A stretch of DNA of 64,000 bases, from contig JAQOTA010000070.1 in NCBI GenBank assembly GCA_029532415.1, forward strand, positions 248,001 through 312,000. The letters run 5' to 3'. Shown piece by piece: positions 1 through 12,065 of this stretch. The notes under the pieces are model-generated. The model was given only the letters and a program-made list of their open reading frames with translations. It was not told where the DNA came from and did not search any database. The position numbers and the translations under genes are program-made. How positions within the stretch are numbered: the first letter of the stretch is position 1; the number at the start of each line of letters is the position of its first letter. The stretch comes from Marasmius tenuissimus. Its lineage: Eukaryota > Basidiomycota > Agaricomycetes > Agaricales > Marasmiaceae.

Positions 1-2362
1 CATTGAGAAGATATCGGACCGTGTTATGAAAGAGGGGAGGCTGTTGGACGCTCCGAGGAGCATCTATTATCGGTCGAGCACCATGATAGCCATAAGACAG
101 CTCTTGGGGTGGGGTGGAGCAGAGGTTGCAGGAAGCAGAAGGAATCAGATAGGCCTAGTCGGTTGGATTAATTGCTGCCAGAAGTTGTGAAGACCACTGA
201 AAGATTTAATGATGCGCCAGGTGATAACAGATCCGTTCGGCACTGGCATGCATGTCGCTGACGTTCACAAGGCTGCCTCAGGTTGCCACCCTCCGTTCGC
301 CTCGAGGGGCTCGCCCGCCACAGGTGCGAACACGCTGAATGAGGCTTGTCGGTAATTAGCACGCTTTATTCTTGGCAATCCACACGGGGCTTTGGCATTC
401 AGCGTCCCAAATTCAGGACGGCCTAGACTGGGATAGATCAAGGAGAATCGAGGACTCCATGCAACTCCCATTCCCCAGAAAGCATGCCGCGGAGCTTCGC
501 TGGCGAGTGCATGAGCCTCGAGAACCTTGGAGGGCCTGTTGGAACGACTTCGGGAGAATTTGAGGAGCTCACCCAGGGAAGCAGAATATACTCTTCCCCG
601 ATCGAAAGTAGCAGATAACTAAGCGGGTGAGAGGCCCACTTGATAGTTCAGGGCAATATGACGTTAGATTCCTTGTCATCCCGGATTCGTTCAATTGGGG
701 ATCCGTAGGCACCGTTCCCTCTCCAAGAACCGCTCGGCGTGCACTCGAGTGAGTTGCGGGTGAGAGCTTGAAGAAGACAAGCTGGGACAGGAGAAGCCGA
801 TGAGAACAGACAAATTTATATGAGACCCTCGCAGCCATGATCGAAAATCAATATCCAACAAGAGTCTTTATTCGTGTTCAAGGTGCCGCAGTTTTCGCGT
901 GGATTTAATGGAGATCATGGATTGGCGCGTTTTAGGTGCACGAGTGGTTATCTGCTTCACAATTGAGAATTAGCCATTTCTGTATGTGTGGAGACCTACT
1001 TTTGGAATCAGGCTTCTGATCATACGTGTGTTCCCGACAAATACAATTACCCATGATCGTCTGTACGTAGCACGTTCATGTCGGCCAAAAGCCAGGAGCG
1101 TGAACAATTCTGTGATGGAACCTGAACCTTCTGGCGTAGATCTTCTGGAACTATGCAGGTACCAGGTCAGACGCAAAGAACACGAGATCATACGTGAGTA
1201 GAAAATAGCCAAGATCTGGCGAAAGGCGTTCGAACAGGAACAGAAAATTCGCTCCGCAACGCTACATAGTTGAGAGGTCATTCGAGAACACGTTGGATGT
1301 GTCCACATAGGCGTGCGTTAGGATATAGGTGGGACTGCTCAAACTTGGTGCTTAAACCTCTATTCGAATAGCAGGCGCATCTCTAGTCACGAGAAGCTTC
1401 CTTGAGAAGCCGTACTTCGACATCGGCTGCCAGTTCTGAGCCGTTCATGTCAGTGTGTACCTTTCCCTCCAGACCCTCCAGACAAGCAAATACCAGGCGC
1501 TCGTGTCTGCCTGTCGATATCTTAGAAGTGCCATAGGTCAGATGGATAGATAAGAATACGTGCCCTCAAGAGGAAAGTGACCTCGCACGTCCGAATATCG
1601 ATAGATGGATTGATGGATTAGGGATTCATGAGGGGGGAGCGTGAAAAGTTGTTGTCGGTGGGATTTGATTGCGGTGAACAGGCTGGATGAGCATTAATAC
1701 TAGATATGAGTGACTCCTACCTTGTAGGAATGATAAGCTCCTCCACGCCGTCGGTGATACGCATGTGTAGAAACTGTTGATCCTTTTGTAGCGCCATTTG
1801 GACTGGAATATTGCCCACCTTATCCAGGCTATCAACTGGCACTTGAATGAACTTCTGGCAAGTTCAATGGTCTGTAGCTCATCCAATATCATAGATGGTG
1901 GTGAGGAAGGTTGACTATGCGAGGAGTCTCGGTGTTCATTTCTAGTGCTTTCTAATGTTAGGGCGCGATTCCTGATTTGCTTGGACTTGAGTAAAAAGGA
2001 CAAGAAAGGTGGCAGTTACTGGGAATATCTAACCGTGGCGGAAGTCGAACATCCAACATTATGTAAAATCTCTTGGGATTTGATCTGGAAGTCGTCCAAA
2101 TATAGTAGCAAATCTAGATCCCCCATTTACGGTCGGACAAAATCTGAGATCCACTACGCCGTGTGTTATATAATACTTCGCTCTGATTTCCCTTTAATCT
2201 TCCTTTCCCCTTGTAGTTCTGCGGTATCGTCTTTCATATATAACCAAGCTCTCTCGGCGCTTCCCTCAGCCCCTCCTTCGCCTCAATCAAGAGGTCCGTC
2301 ATCCGCGACATCGGTGGCGCCATTCTTTGCTCACTGCTACATAGTACACGCACGAAGTTCAA
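1..2362. other. Gene-free left flank
   Basis: No coding region is recognisable on either strand. The open frames here are short, lack credible splice partners and resemble no family I know. The longest runs across the promoter and start codon of the next gene in another frame. The pyrimidine-rich stretch around 2190-2340 is probably the promoter and 5' leader of the gene starting at 2363. Confidence 0.5.
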
Positions 2363-3563
2363 ATGGCCACCACCATGCATCCCCAATCACCCTTTCAGAC
2401 CTCCCCGTCTGTTCAGTCTCATTCGTTCTCAACGTCCTCTGGTTCTCCTTTTCAATTGCGGCCAGTATCACCGCATCCTCATTATCCTCAATTACCTCCG
2501 CACCCACAGCCGAGCCCTGAACGAAGGTTCAAAACCGAGATCGAAAGAGAAAGGGTGTTTGATAGAAGGGATAGAGATCACGATCGAGTTGACGTGTTGA
2601 TGAGAGACGACCGTGGATATGGGGGCCGCGGTGACAAAGGAGCTCCTCGAGAATCAAATTTCCGCGAAGGGAGAACCGAACATTTCCCGAGGGACGAAAA
2701 GGAGCTTAGAGAACGAATTGACAGGGAAAGACGAGATATTTACCAGAGGGACGGGAGACGCGAGGAAAGGGAAAGGGACTCCAGGCGACCATTGAGTCCC
2801 AGCTCGTTGAGAGGTGAAGCATGACTATCAGGGCAGATTTCTGGCAGGTTTTGACACTATCACAATTCAGATGTCAACCTCCCGGCGCCCAAATCTCCCA
2901 GCTCACCGTTGGACATGGATCCTTCGTCACCTACATTACACCCACGGGATCCTGACAGGTAAGCCCTGCACATGCTTCAATAGTTTTCGAGACTAAACAA
3001 TCTTTCAAAATTCTGTAGTAAGCTCCCTGCACCTCCAACTGGCCATGACCTGATGGCGCTGTTCCCCGCCCCGTCACCGTACCTGGTTCCATTCAGCGGG
3101 TGAGTTGGTCGAATCTGTCGTTCACATGTCTTCGTTAATCCCGAGTTTCAGGAAACAACCTCCGGACGCCCAGCCCCCTCAGCCCAGACACGAATCGACA
3201 TCGGGTTACTTTCAGCGACAAGAGCGTGCATTCTTCGCTCAAGCCGGGCGTGAAATAGTCAGAGTGAGACTGGAGATAGACAGCGTGGGTGGCGACAAGT
3301 CCCCCCACATGTATCATCCACATTCGTCTCCTGATTCCCCTCGGTACCAGCTTCCTCCGCACCCGCACCATCCCCACGCCCTCTCTCCAGGAGGCGCGAT
3401 CACACCCCCTCCTGGATCCACGGAGGGTTTAAGATCGAGTGTTGGATCGGATGGGATGGAAGGTATAGAAGGACCCGACGACGAATCGTGGCGTCGCCCG
3501 ATGCCGTATGCAGAAAGGAGACGAGCGGGGAAGCATACGAGGAGGGTCGTTGTCAGGAATTGA
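2363..3563 (+). CDS. Hypothetical disordered Arg/Asp/Pro-rich protein, 343 aa
   Basis: I do not recognise this protein. The exons 2363-2813, 2871-2958, 3019-3099 and 3152-3563 join in frame to 343 codons, and all introns are GT-AG of about 50-60 nt. The first ~55 residues are Ser/Pro/His-rich. Residues ~55-150 are an almost uninterrupted run of Arg, Asp and Glu (RERVFDRRDRDHDR is typical), which suggests a charged disordered or helical segment. The remainder is Pro-rich with repeated HPHHPH-like stretches and ends in a basic tail (RRRAGKHTRRVVVRN). There is no signal peptide or membrane segment. The composition would suit a nuclear or RNA-associated regulatory protein, but that is inference from composition only. 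The start is the first ATG after a pyrimidine-rich leader. Confidence 0.7.
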
Positions 3564-6500
3564 GACGGCATCGCAGAAGAACACGGCCAACAATGGACAA
3601 CTCTTCACCAACCGCTTTCTCCCCCTTTCCTGTTCCTTCTTCCTGCTTGGTCGTCAGTATGTTTTGTGCTATATATCTATGTTACGCTACCCGTCATGCT
3701 CGTAATGCTGTCTTGCTACCTCACGCTACATGTATAGTTTTATTGGACTTGTCCGTTGTATCGTCCTTGTCTTGCAGTTTCCATCTTTCCTATATCTTGA
3801 GCCCCGCACTTCGATCCCTGGTTCTTGAATGTACTTCGTCATCCTAGTTCAAAGCGTCACTGTACTGTTACTCCGCACTCCCTACGATCTATTTGCATTT
3901 GGCCTACTCTAAGGCGTCTTTACCGACGATGGAGGACGGCGACCGTTCGAAACCGACGCAGTCGGGCTATCGACGATTATCTGGTAGGGCCATTCCTCAA
4001 CCGAAGTCGATGATTACAGTATCGCCACTCGGGTTTGCGGCGCGCTTGCAAATGGCGATCGTCATCGACAAATGGGGAGGCCGGCGTTGACGCCTAACTT
4101 GCACTGAGCTGGCAGTCCCATGCGAGTAGGCAGCCATGGTGTTTAACCTTGCCAGGTATCTATCGAGGATGTGCAGTACCCTTCTGACTGGGATCTTCGA
4201 TCAATGAGATGTGTCCATTTTCTGGGGTCGATGGGCGGCCCCTTCTCCACATCACAGTAGACAAGGGTTGCCTTTCGGTACAACCGTCAACGTTCGCGGG
4301 TCCGCGCCTGTGGGATACTTCGCGGCCTCCGAGACTTGAAATCCCAAGCCCTTGTCTGCCTCAGTGAAAAATACCGCCCTTCTGGTAACAGCCCCAAGAA
4401 TGAACTGCTCGTTATTCTTCTTTCCCGCACAATGGTGGAGATAAACATGTGCGATCCGGCATTTGCCGAAACTTCAACGGAAAAGGCCGAGAGAGTTGCT
4501 TGATTTTCCTACGAACTCCCACCCATGGGCACCCTCGTTGAGTGACTCGGGTCAAAGAAGCCCATCACACTCATCATGAAGGAACCCCTCCTTCTCGTTA
4601 ATTTTAGCTTCGGTAGCAATATCGCTTAGAGGTGGTCCCTCTCACGTTCCAATTTCGGTGTTCAGATATCATGGGTGAATGTGTCTGCGTGTGTCGATTC
4701 GGACCCGCATCGCAGCACAAGTAAGCACATAACAGGCAGTTTGAGACGCGTAGTCGATCGTTCTACATGTGGACAGAAGTGGGTCGGCTAAGTGCGTGTT
4801 TTTTCTCGACCTTTCTGATCGTCAAGCGCGTTCAAGTGCATCTGCCATAGTAGACCACGGACTCTTTTCGCTACATCCCCCGAGACCTGCTTTGTGCCCT
4901 GTGATACTCAGATGTACTGTACCCCCCGTCTTGAATCTAATGCAACCACCGATACGGTCCCGAGGACATAATCACAGGAAACAAAGAAATGCGTTCTTCC
5001 GCATACAAATGGGAGTAGACTTTTGATATAGGCCTTTTTGAACGGTTCGAGTGCGCCCGGTATCAAAAGAACCAGCTGTGCTCGGACCCAATAATTATTT
5101 GACGTATTCTGTCGAGGTGGCTCCGTTGAAGCACTTCGAAATCTCAGGGCACGGGTATTTCCGAGTACGGAAGTTGTTGTGTTCTCCTTGGCACTTCCTC
5201 TCTCGGAAACACCCTTGTAGATATCGCTTGCAAATGAGCATCGGAAAGAGACTCACCGAGCGACTGTGCCCGTGTGTTAGTTCCTGACTCATGCTAACTT
5301 TTTTAAACCGCGGGATTGCTTATTCGTGGTTCCACCTGATTTCTCACGATATTCACACCATTATTCTGATTTGCCTGAGTAGCGAGGTGTGAACTTGAAC
5401 CCACTGTTTTTGTCCGAGGGCTCATACCCAAGTAATCCATCACTATAACCTAATGGGCGAGCTGCGCATTTCCCGGCTGCACATGCCTACAGGAGGTGCC
5501 TTCTTGCCGTGAAGTAGTAAGATTATGTCCCGCGGATTACTTCTTAGACTTCCGGTCACCCGTACTACCAACCTATAGGCGATGGGAGCTTCATGCTGTG
5601 GACTTACAGCACTGAGAAACCTCGGGTCACCACAAACGGACATATTCCGTGTGCGAAGAGAAAGTCCAGTCGCGAGTCGACTTACAAGCCCTGGCCGACG
5701 GTGGAGTGTAAAGCCGCAAAAGCCTCATGGTAAGCTGCCTTCAGCCACCTGCGACTGTGCTAACAGTGGAGAGTCCGCCACCAATATTCATGGATGTCTT
5801 TGGAATGTCCAAATAGGTGAGAAAGTGTGGCGTAAGTTTGTGGCAAAGTGGTTTAGAGCTAACACCTATCTGACATATTCCGTGGAAGTGAGCCATATCT
5901 GCCGACACGGTCTGTCGCTTTCTGTGGAGAGAAATGCTGTACAAGCTCTCTCTCACGTCGATCACGAACTACCTCAGTCTAGGTTCGAATGTCGAGCGAA
6001 TGTCGGAAATAAGAGAAGAAACAAGTGAAGTGACGTCTTTTTCCTGTGGGCGTTACACACGGATAGCCGAAAATTCCGTCCAGATTCTCAATGAAGCTTG
6101 GGATATTCCTAGCTCGGGATTTCGTGGCTCTACGCAGTTTTCCAGTCGCCCTCCCACCATACCTACAAAAGGATGGTAGGATCTACCCTCAAACCCCAAA
6201 ATGTCGTATTTAGCGATTAAAGGGAATCCAACAACTATCGGGACCTATATGTCAGTCAACTTCACGTCAGGAGGCAATGTGAGCGGTGGTAGGGTCTAGA
6301 GCTGCTTTTATTCTGGCGAGCTGTCAGCGTCATTAACGGGCCATTGGTATGGTAATCCTGGGGGAGGACTTACCGTCCGCACTATCGCTCACTATGTGCA
6401 TATGCCGGCATTTAGTGCTTCAGTATGTAGGTGCGCTGGTGGCAAAAATAAAGCAGTTTTTCCGAGTCGGATAACTTTGTGGCACCTCGTAGACTGTGCT

Positions 6501-8237
6501 TGGCAACCGTTCTGCAACAGAATTGATAAGAGAGTGTCCTGTTTCGAATTCAAGAGCTGCATCTAGCATATGCTTACTGTCCAGTATGAATGGTGTGTCG
6601 AGGCTTTCAGCCATCTGCCAAAGAAGGATGACATGCCATTTGAAGTAACGGAAAGCTTGCCGTTTGGTCACGTCAAGAACCAACCGGGATCTGACATTGG
6701 CATCGAATGGTAAGCAAAGCAGGGGTGGACAGATCTTCCCCCGAGTGCGACTGTTTGACATGACATGTCAGTGGTCGGTCAAAATCAACATCGACTGAGG
6801 TTGAGGGTGAGAATATAGAGGACTGATAATCTGCCAGTGAGACCAAAGTGAGACCCGGAATCACCCTGGAGCAGTTGAGCTTCGGAGTGCTCAGAGGTGT
6901 GAACGATTGACCAAGTGCTCGTGATACAGCAGCTAGGCCCAGGGAAGGTAGGAAGGGTCACGCTCTCCATACGACGTTGCAGACTCCGTCATGACTCGTT
7001 CGGACTCTGCGAGTGTTGATCGTTCCCCAATTACGGCGCAATGGTAATCGGTCGCCCCTTTCCTCGCTTGGACGCTTGCCAAAGCTTAGCGTGAAAGGAG
7101 GAGCCTTGTCCATGTTAAGGTAATCTGTACACCGGACATGAGAAGACCGAGTATGGTCAAGGGCTAGTTCCGAGAATCGAGAGTATGAACTAAGCGGCTT
7201 AGGGTCGAAAGCTGATTTAATGAATCATGACGCCAAAAAGTAAGTAGGCGACGTAGCTTGTAAGTAGTGGTGGCGTGTAATCTCTGCTAAATCTATAGTT
7301 ATAGTTGCCGGAACGTGCTTGTGTTCTTATGTGGTTTGAGTCCGTGAAGTTCCATCGCGATCGAGTTGGACAGTGGAATGGTCCCCCACCCCTGACGCGT
7401 CGGACACAGACTTGTCACTTTTGGAAAGGGCGGGCTAGAAGATGTCGTCCTGGTCCGGAATGAGCCCAATAGTCGCTTACTGAAATGATCTCTCGCCCTC
7501 GACGCAAGAAAAGTAGCCAGATTTACAATCGCGCATTACAGAGGTCAACCGGCCCATGGTTTTGAGTCGGGCTCGCCAATCTGAGTAACGCCCGTCTTCG
7601 GTCGTAGTCACGGCGTTCTCGGTTTCGGGAGCCACTGTGGCAATCTTGCAATTATGGTGTCTGGACTCGGAAGTAATACTGTTCGGCGTTCGAGGATCTA
7701 ACGACCCAGATAAATATCAGCACACGGAACAGAGCAGAGGCGTATACATTATCATACACTTCAGGGCAGGCAGGCTCCGTTAGAACGGCGTTCATTCTGC
7801 CATTGCAGGTTAGAACCTCCCTGCGTTTCTAGCTGAATGCGTTCTTGTGCGGGAAGCCTGAAGCAAGGCTGTTGTGAGCGCCTCGTAAAAATCAAGTAGG
7901 TTCTGTTATGTTTTGTGGGACTTTCGGGGTAGCTACTGCTTGGCACGAAAGGTGAATGCGGGTAAATGGCAGAGGCCACAAGGTCTGACCAGATAGATAA
8001 ACTGCGTTATTGAGCTTTCGAAGTCGAAAGAGGAGTACTGAACGGGGAGCGGCCCTTCAGACGTTTAGAGCTCTCAGCTACAGAGCCTGAGGTTGGACGA
8101 GGAGAAAAGGAACGAAAATAACCGGAGCCCAGGGTGACGCGTCTGGCGGTGTCCGGGCCGGCGTTCCAATTATCCGAAATTAGACAGGGCTGAGCGCGAG
8201 GCATTCAACTTCAAATTCAACTTGGAGTGGAACCTTC
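3564..8237. other. 4.7-kb region without recognisable genes
   Basis: I see no gene here. The open frames are short and patternless. Two stretches near 5090-5125 and 5855-5890 are similar to each other and in one frame both read YLTYSVEV, so they may be diverged copies of one old repeat. The similarity fades quickly on both sides. No transposon termini or RNA genes were identified. Confidence 0.4.
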
Positions 8238-8604
8238 ATGTCGAATTACCACTACGTTCTCTTTTCCCTGAAACCTCCAATTCAGCCCAACTCTGAGCTG
8301 AAGATACGTCAGACAATCCAAGATGCCCTCAATGAATCCTTCGGAGTTGCCCTGGGATCGATTTACGTTGATGTGCTTTCCGTGAATGATAACGGGACCG
8401 AGGCAGTAATACGAGCGGATGTTTCGTGAGTTTCTGCTGTTAGCTCTTTCCTTTGAGCGGTATCTCACACCGCGATTCATTTTTAGGGATGTAAAATCCA
8501 TCATGGCATCTGTAGCAGCATACTCGTCCCAGTCGTTTTCCATGAGGGTCGTAAAAGACACCTCGTTTTTGCCGGCACTCTTGTCGAATCAGATAGACCT
8601 ATGA
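8238..8604 (+). CDS. RNase P/MRP subunit, Rpp14 (Pop8) type, 101 aa
   Basis: Exons 8238-8425 and 8487-8604 join across a 61-nt GTGAG...TTTTAG intron to give 101 codons plus stop. The protein follows the layout of the Rpp14/Pop5 family. It opens with NYHYVLFSL (human Rpp14 has a comparable EYHYMKVCLEF), then has an amphipathic segment of the pattern RQTIQDALNESFG. Next come a strand ending in EAVIRADV and a C-terminal segment FSMRVVKDTSFLPALL, matching the FRVIQVSPFLLAL end of human Rpp14. Members are small protein subunits of nuclear RNase P and RNase MRP, which process pre-tRNA and pre-rRNA. The length is normal for the family. The next gene downstream is another housekeeping gene on the same strand. 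The assignment rests on motif order rather than a database search. Confidence 0.75.
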
Positions 8605-9862
8605 ACTTGGGCTCAATGGACTAGAAGAAACTCTTGTGAGCGAGATACTAGCACGTATCACCTGTGCTGCGTTTTATTCGCCTTTTCAGAGAACCTGAAG
8701 AACGGTACCGATGGACATCAGGTACCGACGACCTTTGCAAAAACCTCGGGTCCGTCTGCCGTTCTGGTGAGCCCTGGTATGGAGACGAGTGTACATATTC
8801 ATCTCGGTTCATTTTGATTTGAAGTTGACTTGGCCAAGTTTAGACCAAGTATCTCTGCAGCCGGATCTACCCAGAGTGGGTCGCTGGCACACATCGAATA
8901 CCCGGATGGCTTCTCAACATGGGTTCTTATTCAAAGTCACGCTCAGACTCAATGCGGTCTGTGTATCTTCATCATTGACACGAACACTCGACGAGTGGGA
9001 TCGCTGCACAGGAGCTCGTATCGAGGGACCTTTTCCTCTATAGGACGGTCTTCCGCCATCTCAGCCGTCCACCCACTTCGGCTCCTGGTCCATGCCCATG
9101 TTTGTCCATATGAACCACATGCAGTCGATTGGGTAACTCTGTGATACCCGCAGCGTGGTGGAGTTCTGCCTAGGGGAGGCTGGTCGATTGTAGGATACAC
9201 TTTTCCTTTTGATCGCCCTTCGCAATCATGAGCTACCCTCTTGATGTATGCACCCTTGCTTGACTGGACTTGATTGAGTCCTCGATTTTCAGGACGTATC
9301 TTCTCATACCCATGAGCATGTGGATCCCTATCTATATATATGGTAGTCACTCAGTTCTCAGTCCGTCCCCCACTCGTCAGCTCGTCTCAGTTCGTCAGCT
9401 AGTTCCGGGCACAATTCACAGAAAAAAATCCCGCGAATTGAACTGACGAGTCAGGACGAGCCGTGACTTGAGCAGCCATACTAGAAGAGTTGGAAATTGA
9501 AGAATGAGTTCAATTGAACTGCGACTTTAAAGCCTGTGAACGCGCTACCGCTGCGTTACTGGAGACCTGAGTAAGCCTTGGTAGGCCTGCGGATTACCGG
9601 TTACACCTTGCCTTTGTCGTCAGGCTTCAGTGTGTCGACCATTGCCCAAAATTCTCTCCGCTTCCTTTACAGCACTATCAGTGCTCCTGATTCTGTCAGC
9701 TCTTTTGTTCAAGGTTAAATTCGAGTTATTATTTTGCTTAAAAGTCCATGTCTGACTTGTTGAACCTTGTTATCTCTTATGGGCACGCGCATCACCGCTC
9801 TGACGCACTTCACCAACGTCTCCCTCTACCACCATTCAAACGCTCGAATTTAGCACAAGTTC
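8605..9862. other. Intergenic region upstream of DCN1
   Basis: No gene is supported. A short TA-rich run lies near 9330-9345, and around 9370-9465 there are several imperfect copies of a CTCGTCAG-like word on both strands. The last ~200 bp are probably the DCN1 promoter and leader. Confidence 0.4.
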
Positions 9863-11094
9863 ATGGCTACCGACGGCAATATCGCCCAGTTCTGTGCAGT
9901 TACCGGTGCCAGGTGCGTGCTTTCTCGTTGCATTCAATCATTCCAGAACAGGAACTGATAACGATTCTGAATTTGGACAGTTATCGAGATGCCAAACGCT
10001 ACCTCGACAAGTTCAAGAGAGTCGACATCGCAGTTGATGCGTATTACAACAACGATCTACCACCATCCTCGACCCCGAAAAGTAGCACATCGCAGCCGTC
10101 AACGAGCAAATTGAACGCTCTATTTGATCACTATAAGGGTAAAGATTGTTTTCGAGTCATCCTAAGGATTCAATAGACGTTGTGTTGACTCTGCGGTTCA
10201 GATCCAGAAGGCGACGAAATCACAGCGGATGGAACGATCAAGTTTTGCACAGACCTTGAAGTGGATCCGGAGGATGTGGTATTACTGGCGATTGCGCTTG
10301 AGTTGAAGTCGCCTAGATTGGCTGAATGGAGTAAGAAAGGATGGACAGACGGATGGAAGGAGCTTGGGTACGTGTCTCTCTTGCTCTGCGCCTTCATTGA
10401 GCCTTTTATCGTCACGATCTGCACGGTGCGAGCTGACTTTGGTTCGTCCTTTTCCTGTTATCTGTCATAGATGCGACTCGATAGTAGCCATGAAAGCCGT
10501 CCTGCCAAAGCTGAAGGATAAGCTCGCCAATGACAGAACGTATTTCCGAAAGGTTTACCTACACACATTCGAGTTTGCTAGGGCGGAGGGCCAGCGGAGT
10601 CTTCGTATGTCCAAGCCTACGACCTCAATTTTTTTGAGTTATTCACGCCCTATTCCCAGCAATTGAATCGGCTCAAGCATTCTGGTCTCTCCTTCTACCC
10701 CACGGGCTCAGTGGTACTGCGCTTGCTCATGTGCAGAAAGATGGCGATGGCGATGTATCCATGACGGGCGGGGAGGAGGGATGGAAACCAGAGTATACTG
10801 ACTGGTGGTTGGAGTTTGTAACTGAAAAGAAACTCAAAGGTGTTAGCAAGGATACGTGGTCCATGGTCGGCATTCGTCGGTTACCTCACTATATAACCCC
10901 GACTAACTTACCGCATCTAGTTCTTGGACTTCATGACAAGTATTGACGCCAAATTCGAGAAGCACAATACGGAGGGTACGGTCTTGAAATTTTCTTTCAT
11001 CCGTCCGAATCTCATCGTTCCATCTCTTCCAGAGGCCTGGCCATCCACTATAGATGACTTTGTAGATTGGGCGCGGGAAAGACTTCGAAAGTGA
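9863..11094 (+). CDS. DCN1: DCN1-like cullin neddylation factor, 276 aa
   Basis: Seven exons (9863-9912, 9981-10138, 10202-10367, 10471-10604, 10660-10865, 10921-10975, 11033-11094) sum to 831 nt, giving 276 residues. The N-terminus is a UBA-like domain (FCAVTGASYRDAKRYLDKF, then VDAYYNND). The potentiating-neddylation domain follows, with DPEGDEITADGTIKFCTDLEVDPEDVVLLAIA, TYFRKVYLHTFEFAR, AQAFWSLLLP, WWLEFV, FLDFMTSID and the closing WPSTIDDFVDWARERLRK. DCN1 proteins act as scaffold-type E3 factors that promote Nedd8 transfer from Ubc12 to cullins, and so activate SCF ubiquitin ligases. The usual family length is about 260-280 aa. The fifth intron has the weaker donor GTCGGC. The start is the first ATG that gives the UBA-like domain. 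Confidence 0.93.
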
Positions 11095-12065
11095 CGATAC
11101 GACCTTCATCGCAGTCTTGATGATATTTCGGGCCGTTAACGCTTGCGGAAGTGTACATAGTGCTGTAAGTGCGAACAATGCATGACTGTATTTGATCTTT
11201 TGTGTTACCAGAGTCATTGCACAATCACGTCGAGTTGCCTGACGGGAACGAGAGCTGTGTTATGATGGAAGTACGCATGATGCCACGGGCTTACAATGAG
11301 AAGGATGAGCCATCTGAAGGCCAGCGGAAGCTGTGTGGTATTTGTGGTATTTTCGAATTGTTGCTCGCGACCGTGCCATCTCGCCATCCGTCTGATCACC
11401 ATTCAGAACCTCTCTTTCTGGGGTGCAGTGTTCGGACTTATGGATGTACACTTGCGGCGCGTCCCGCCATTAGTTGCACTGTTTCGAGTCCATTCGTGTT
11501 TCGCGGTCAGGTGGGGACGAGGTTGTATGGTATGAAAGGCCGCCTTAGCTCGCTCACGGAGTTATTCACGAACTAGGCCCGGACCAAGCGCATTTGAGTG
11601 ATGCGCTATCATACATCTCCCATCTATTCTTGTATTCGTTTGCAGTGCAGAACGGCAGGTACTCAATGACGAGCATTCACAACTCTCGACCCCGGAATGC
11701 CATGTGGATCTTGCGCCCCCAGAAACCACCTCAACGACGGAACAAGCTCTCGAGATGACCATCAAAAGCTTCCGCTTTTCCGACGTCATCCATTGAACGG
11801 CCATAGCTTGTTCGTCTACGCAGCGCGAGGTTCTAGGTTTGGGCTTATTGCTCGAATCAAGCTGTATATCGCCGAAGCGGGATAGGCTCCACTCCAAGTT
11901 TCACTTGTTACAACTTCATGGCGGCCACAATAGCGCCCTCTCTCTCGAAAAAGGTATAAAAGGTTCATAGGATTCGAGCTGATCTGGCATCGACTCGTTC
12001 AGTCACTTCTACCTCGAACCGAATCAACTACTCAACCAACTTTCAACCTCACTCTACATCTCACA
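11095..12065. other. Intergenic region with the thaumatin-like gene promoter
   Basis: No coding region is supported. The right end contains a TATA box and a CT-rich leader belonging to the thaumatin-like gene. Confidence 0.45.
11955..11961 (+). promoter_or_regulatory. TATA box of the thaumatin-like gene
   Basis: TATAAAA stands 105 bp before the ATG at 12066. It is followed by a pyrimidine-rich leader (CAACTTTCAACCTCACTC and similar), the usual layout of highly expressed fungal secreted-protein genes. Confidence 0.6.

Noticed and set aside
1945..2520. 191-aa open frame overlapping the start of the first gene
   Set aside because: No recognisable composition or splice partners. It runs across a promoter-like pyrimidine stretch into another frame of a better-supported gene.
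9370..9465. Repeated CTCGTCAG words on both strands, possible hairpin
   Set aside because: The copies are short and imperfect, with no extended stem and no sign of a transposon end.
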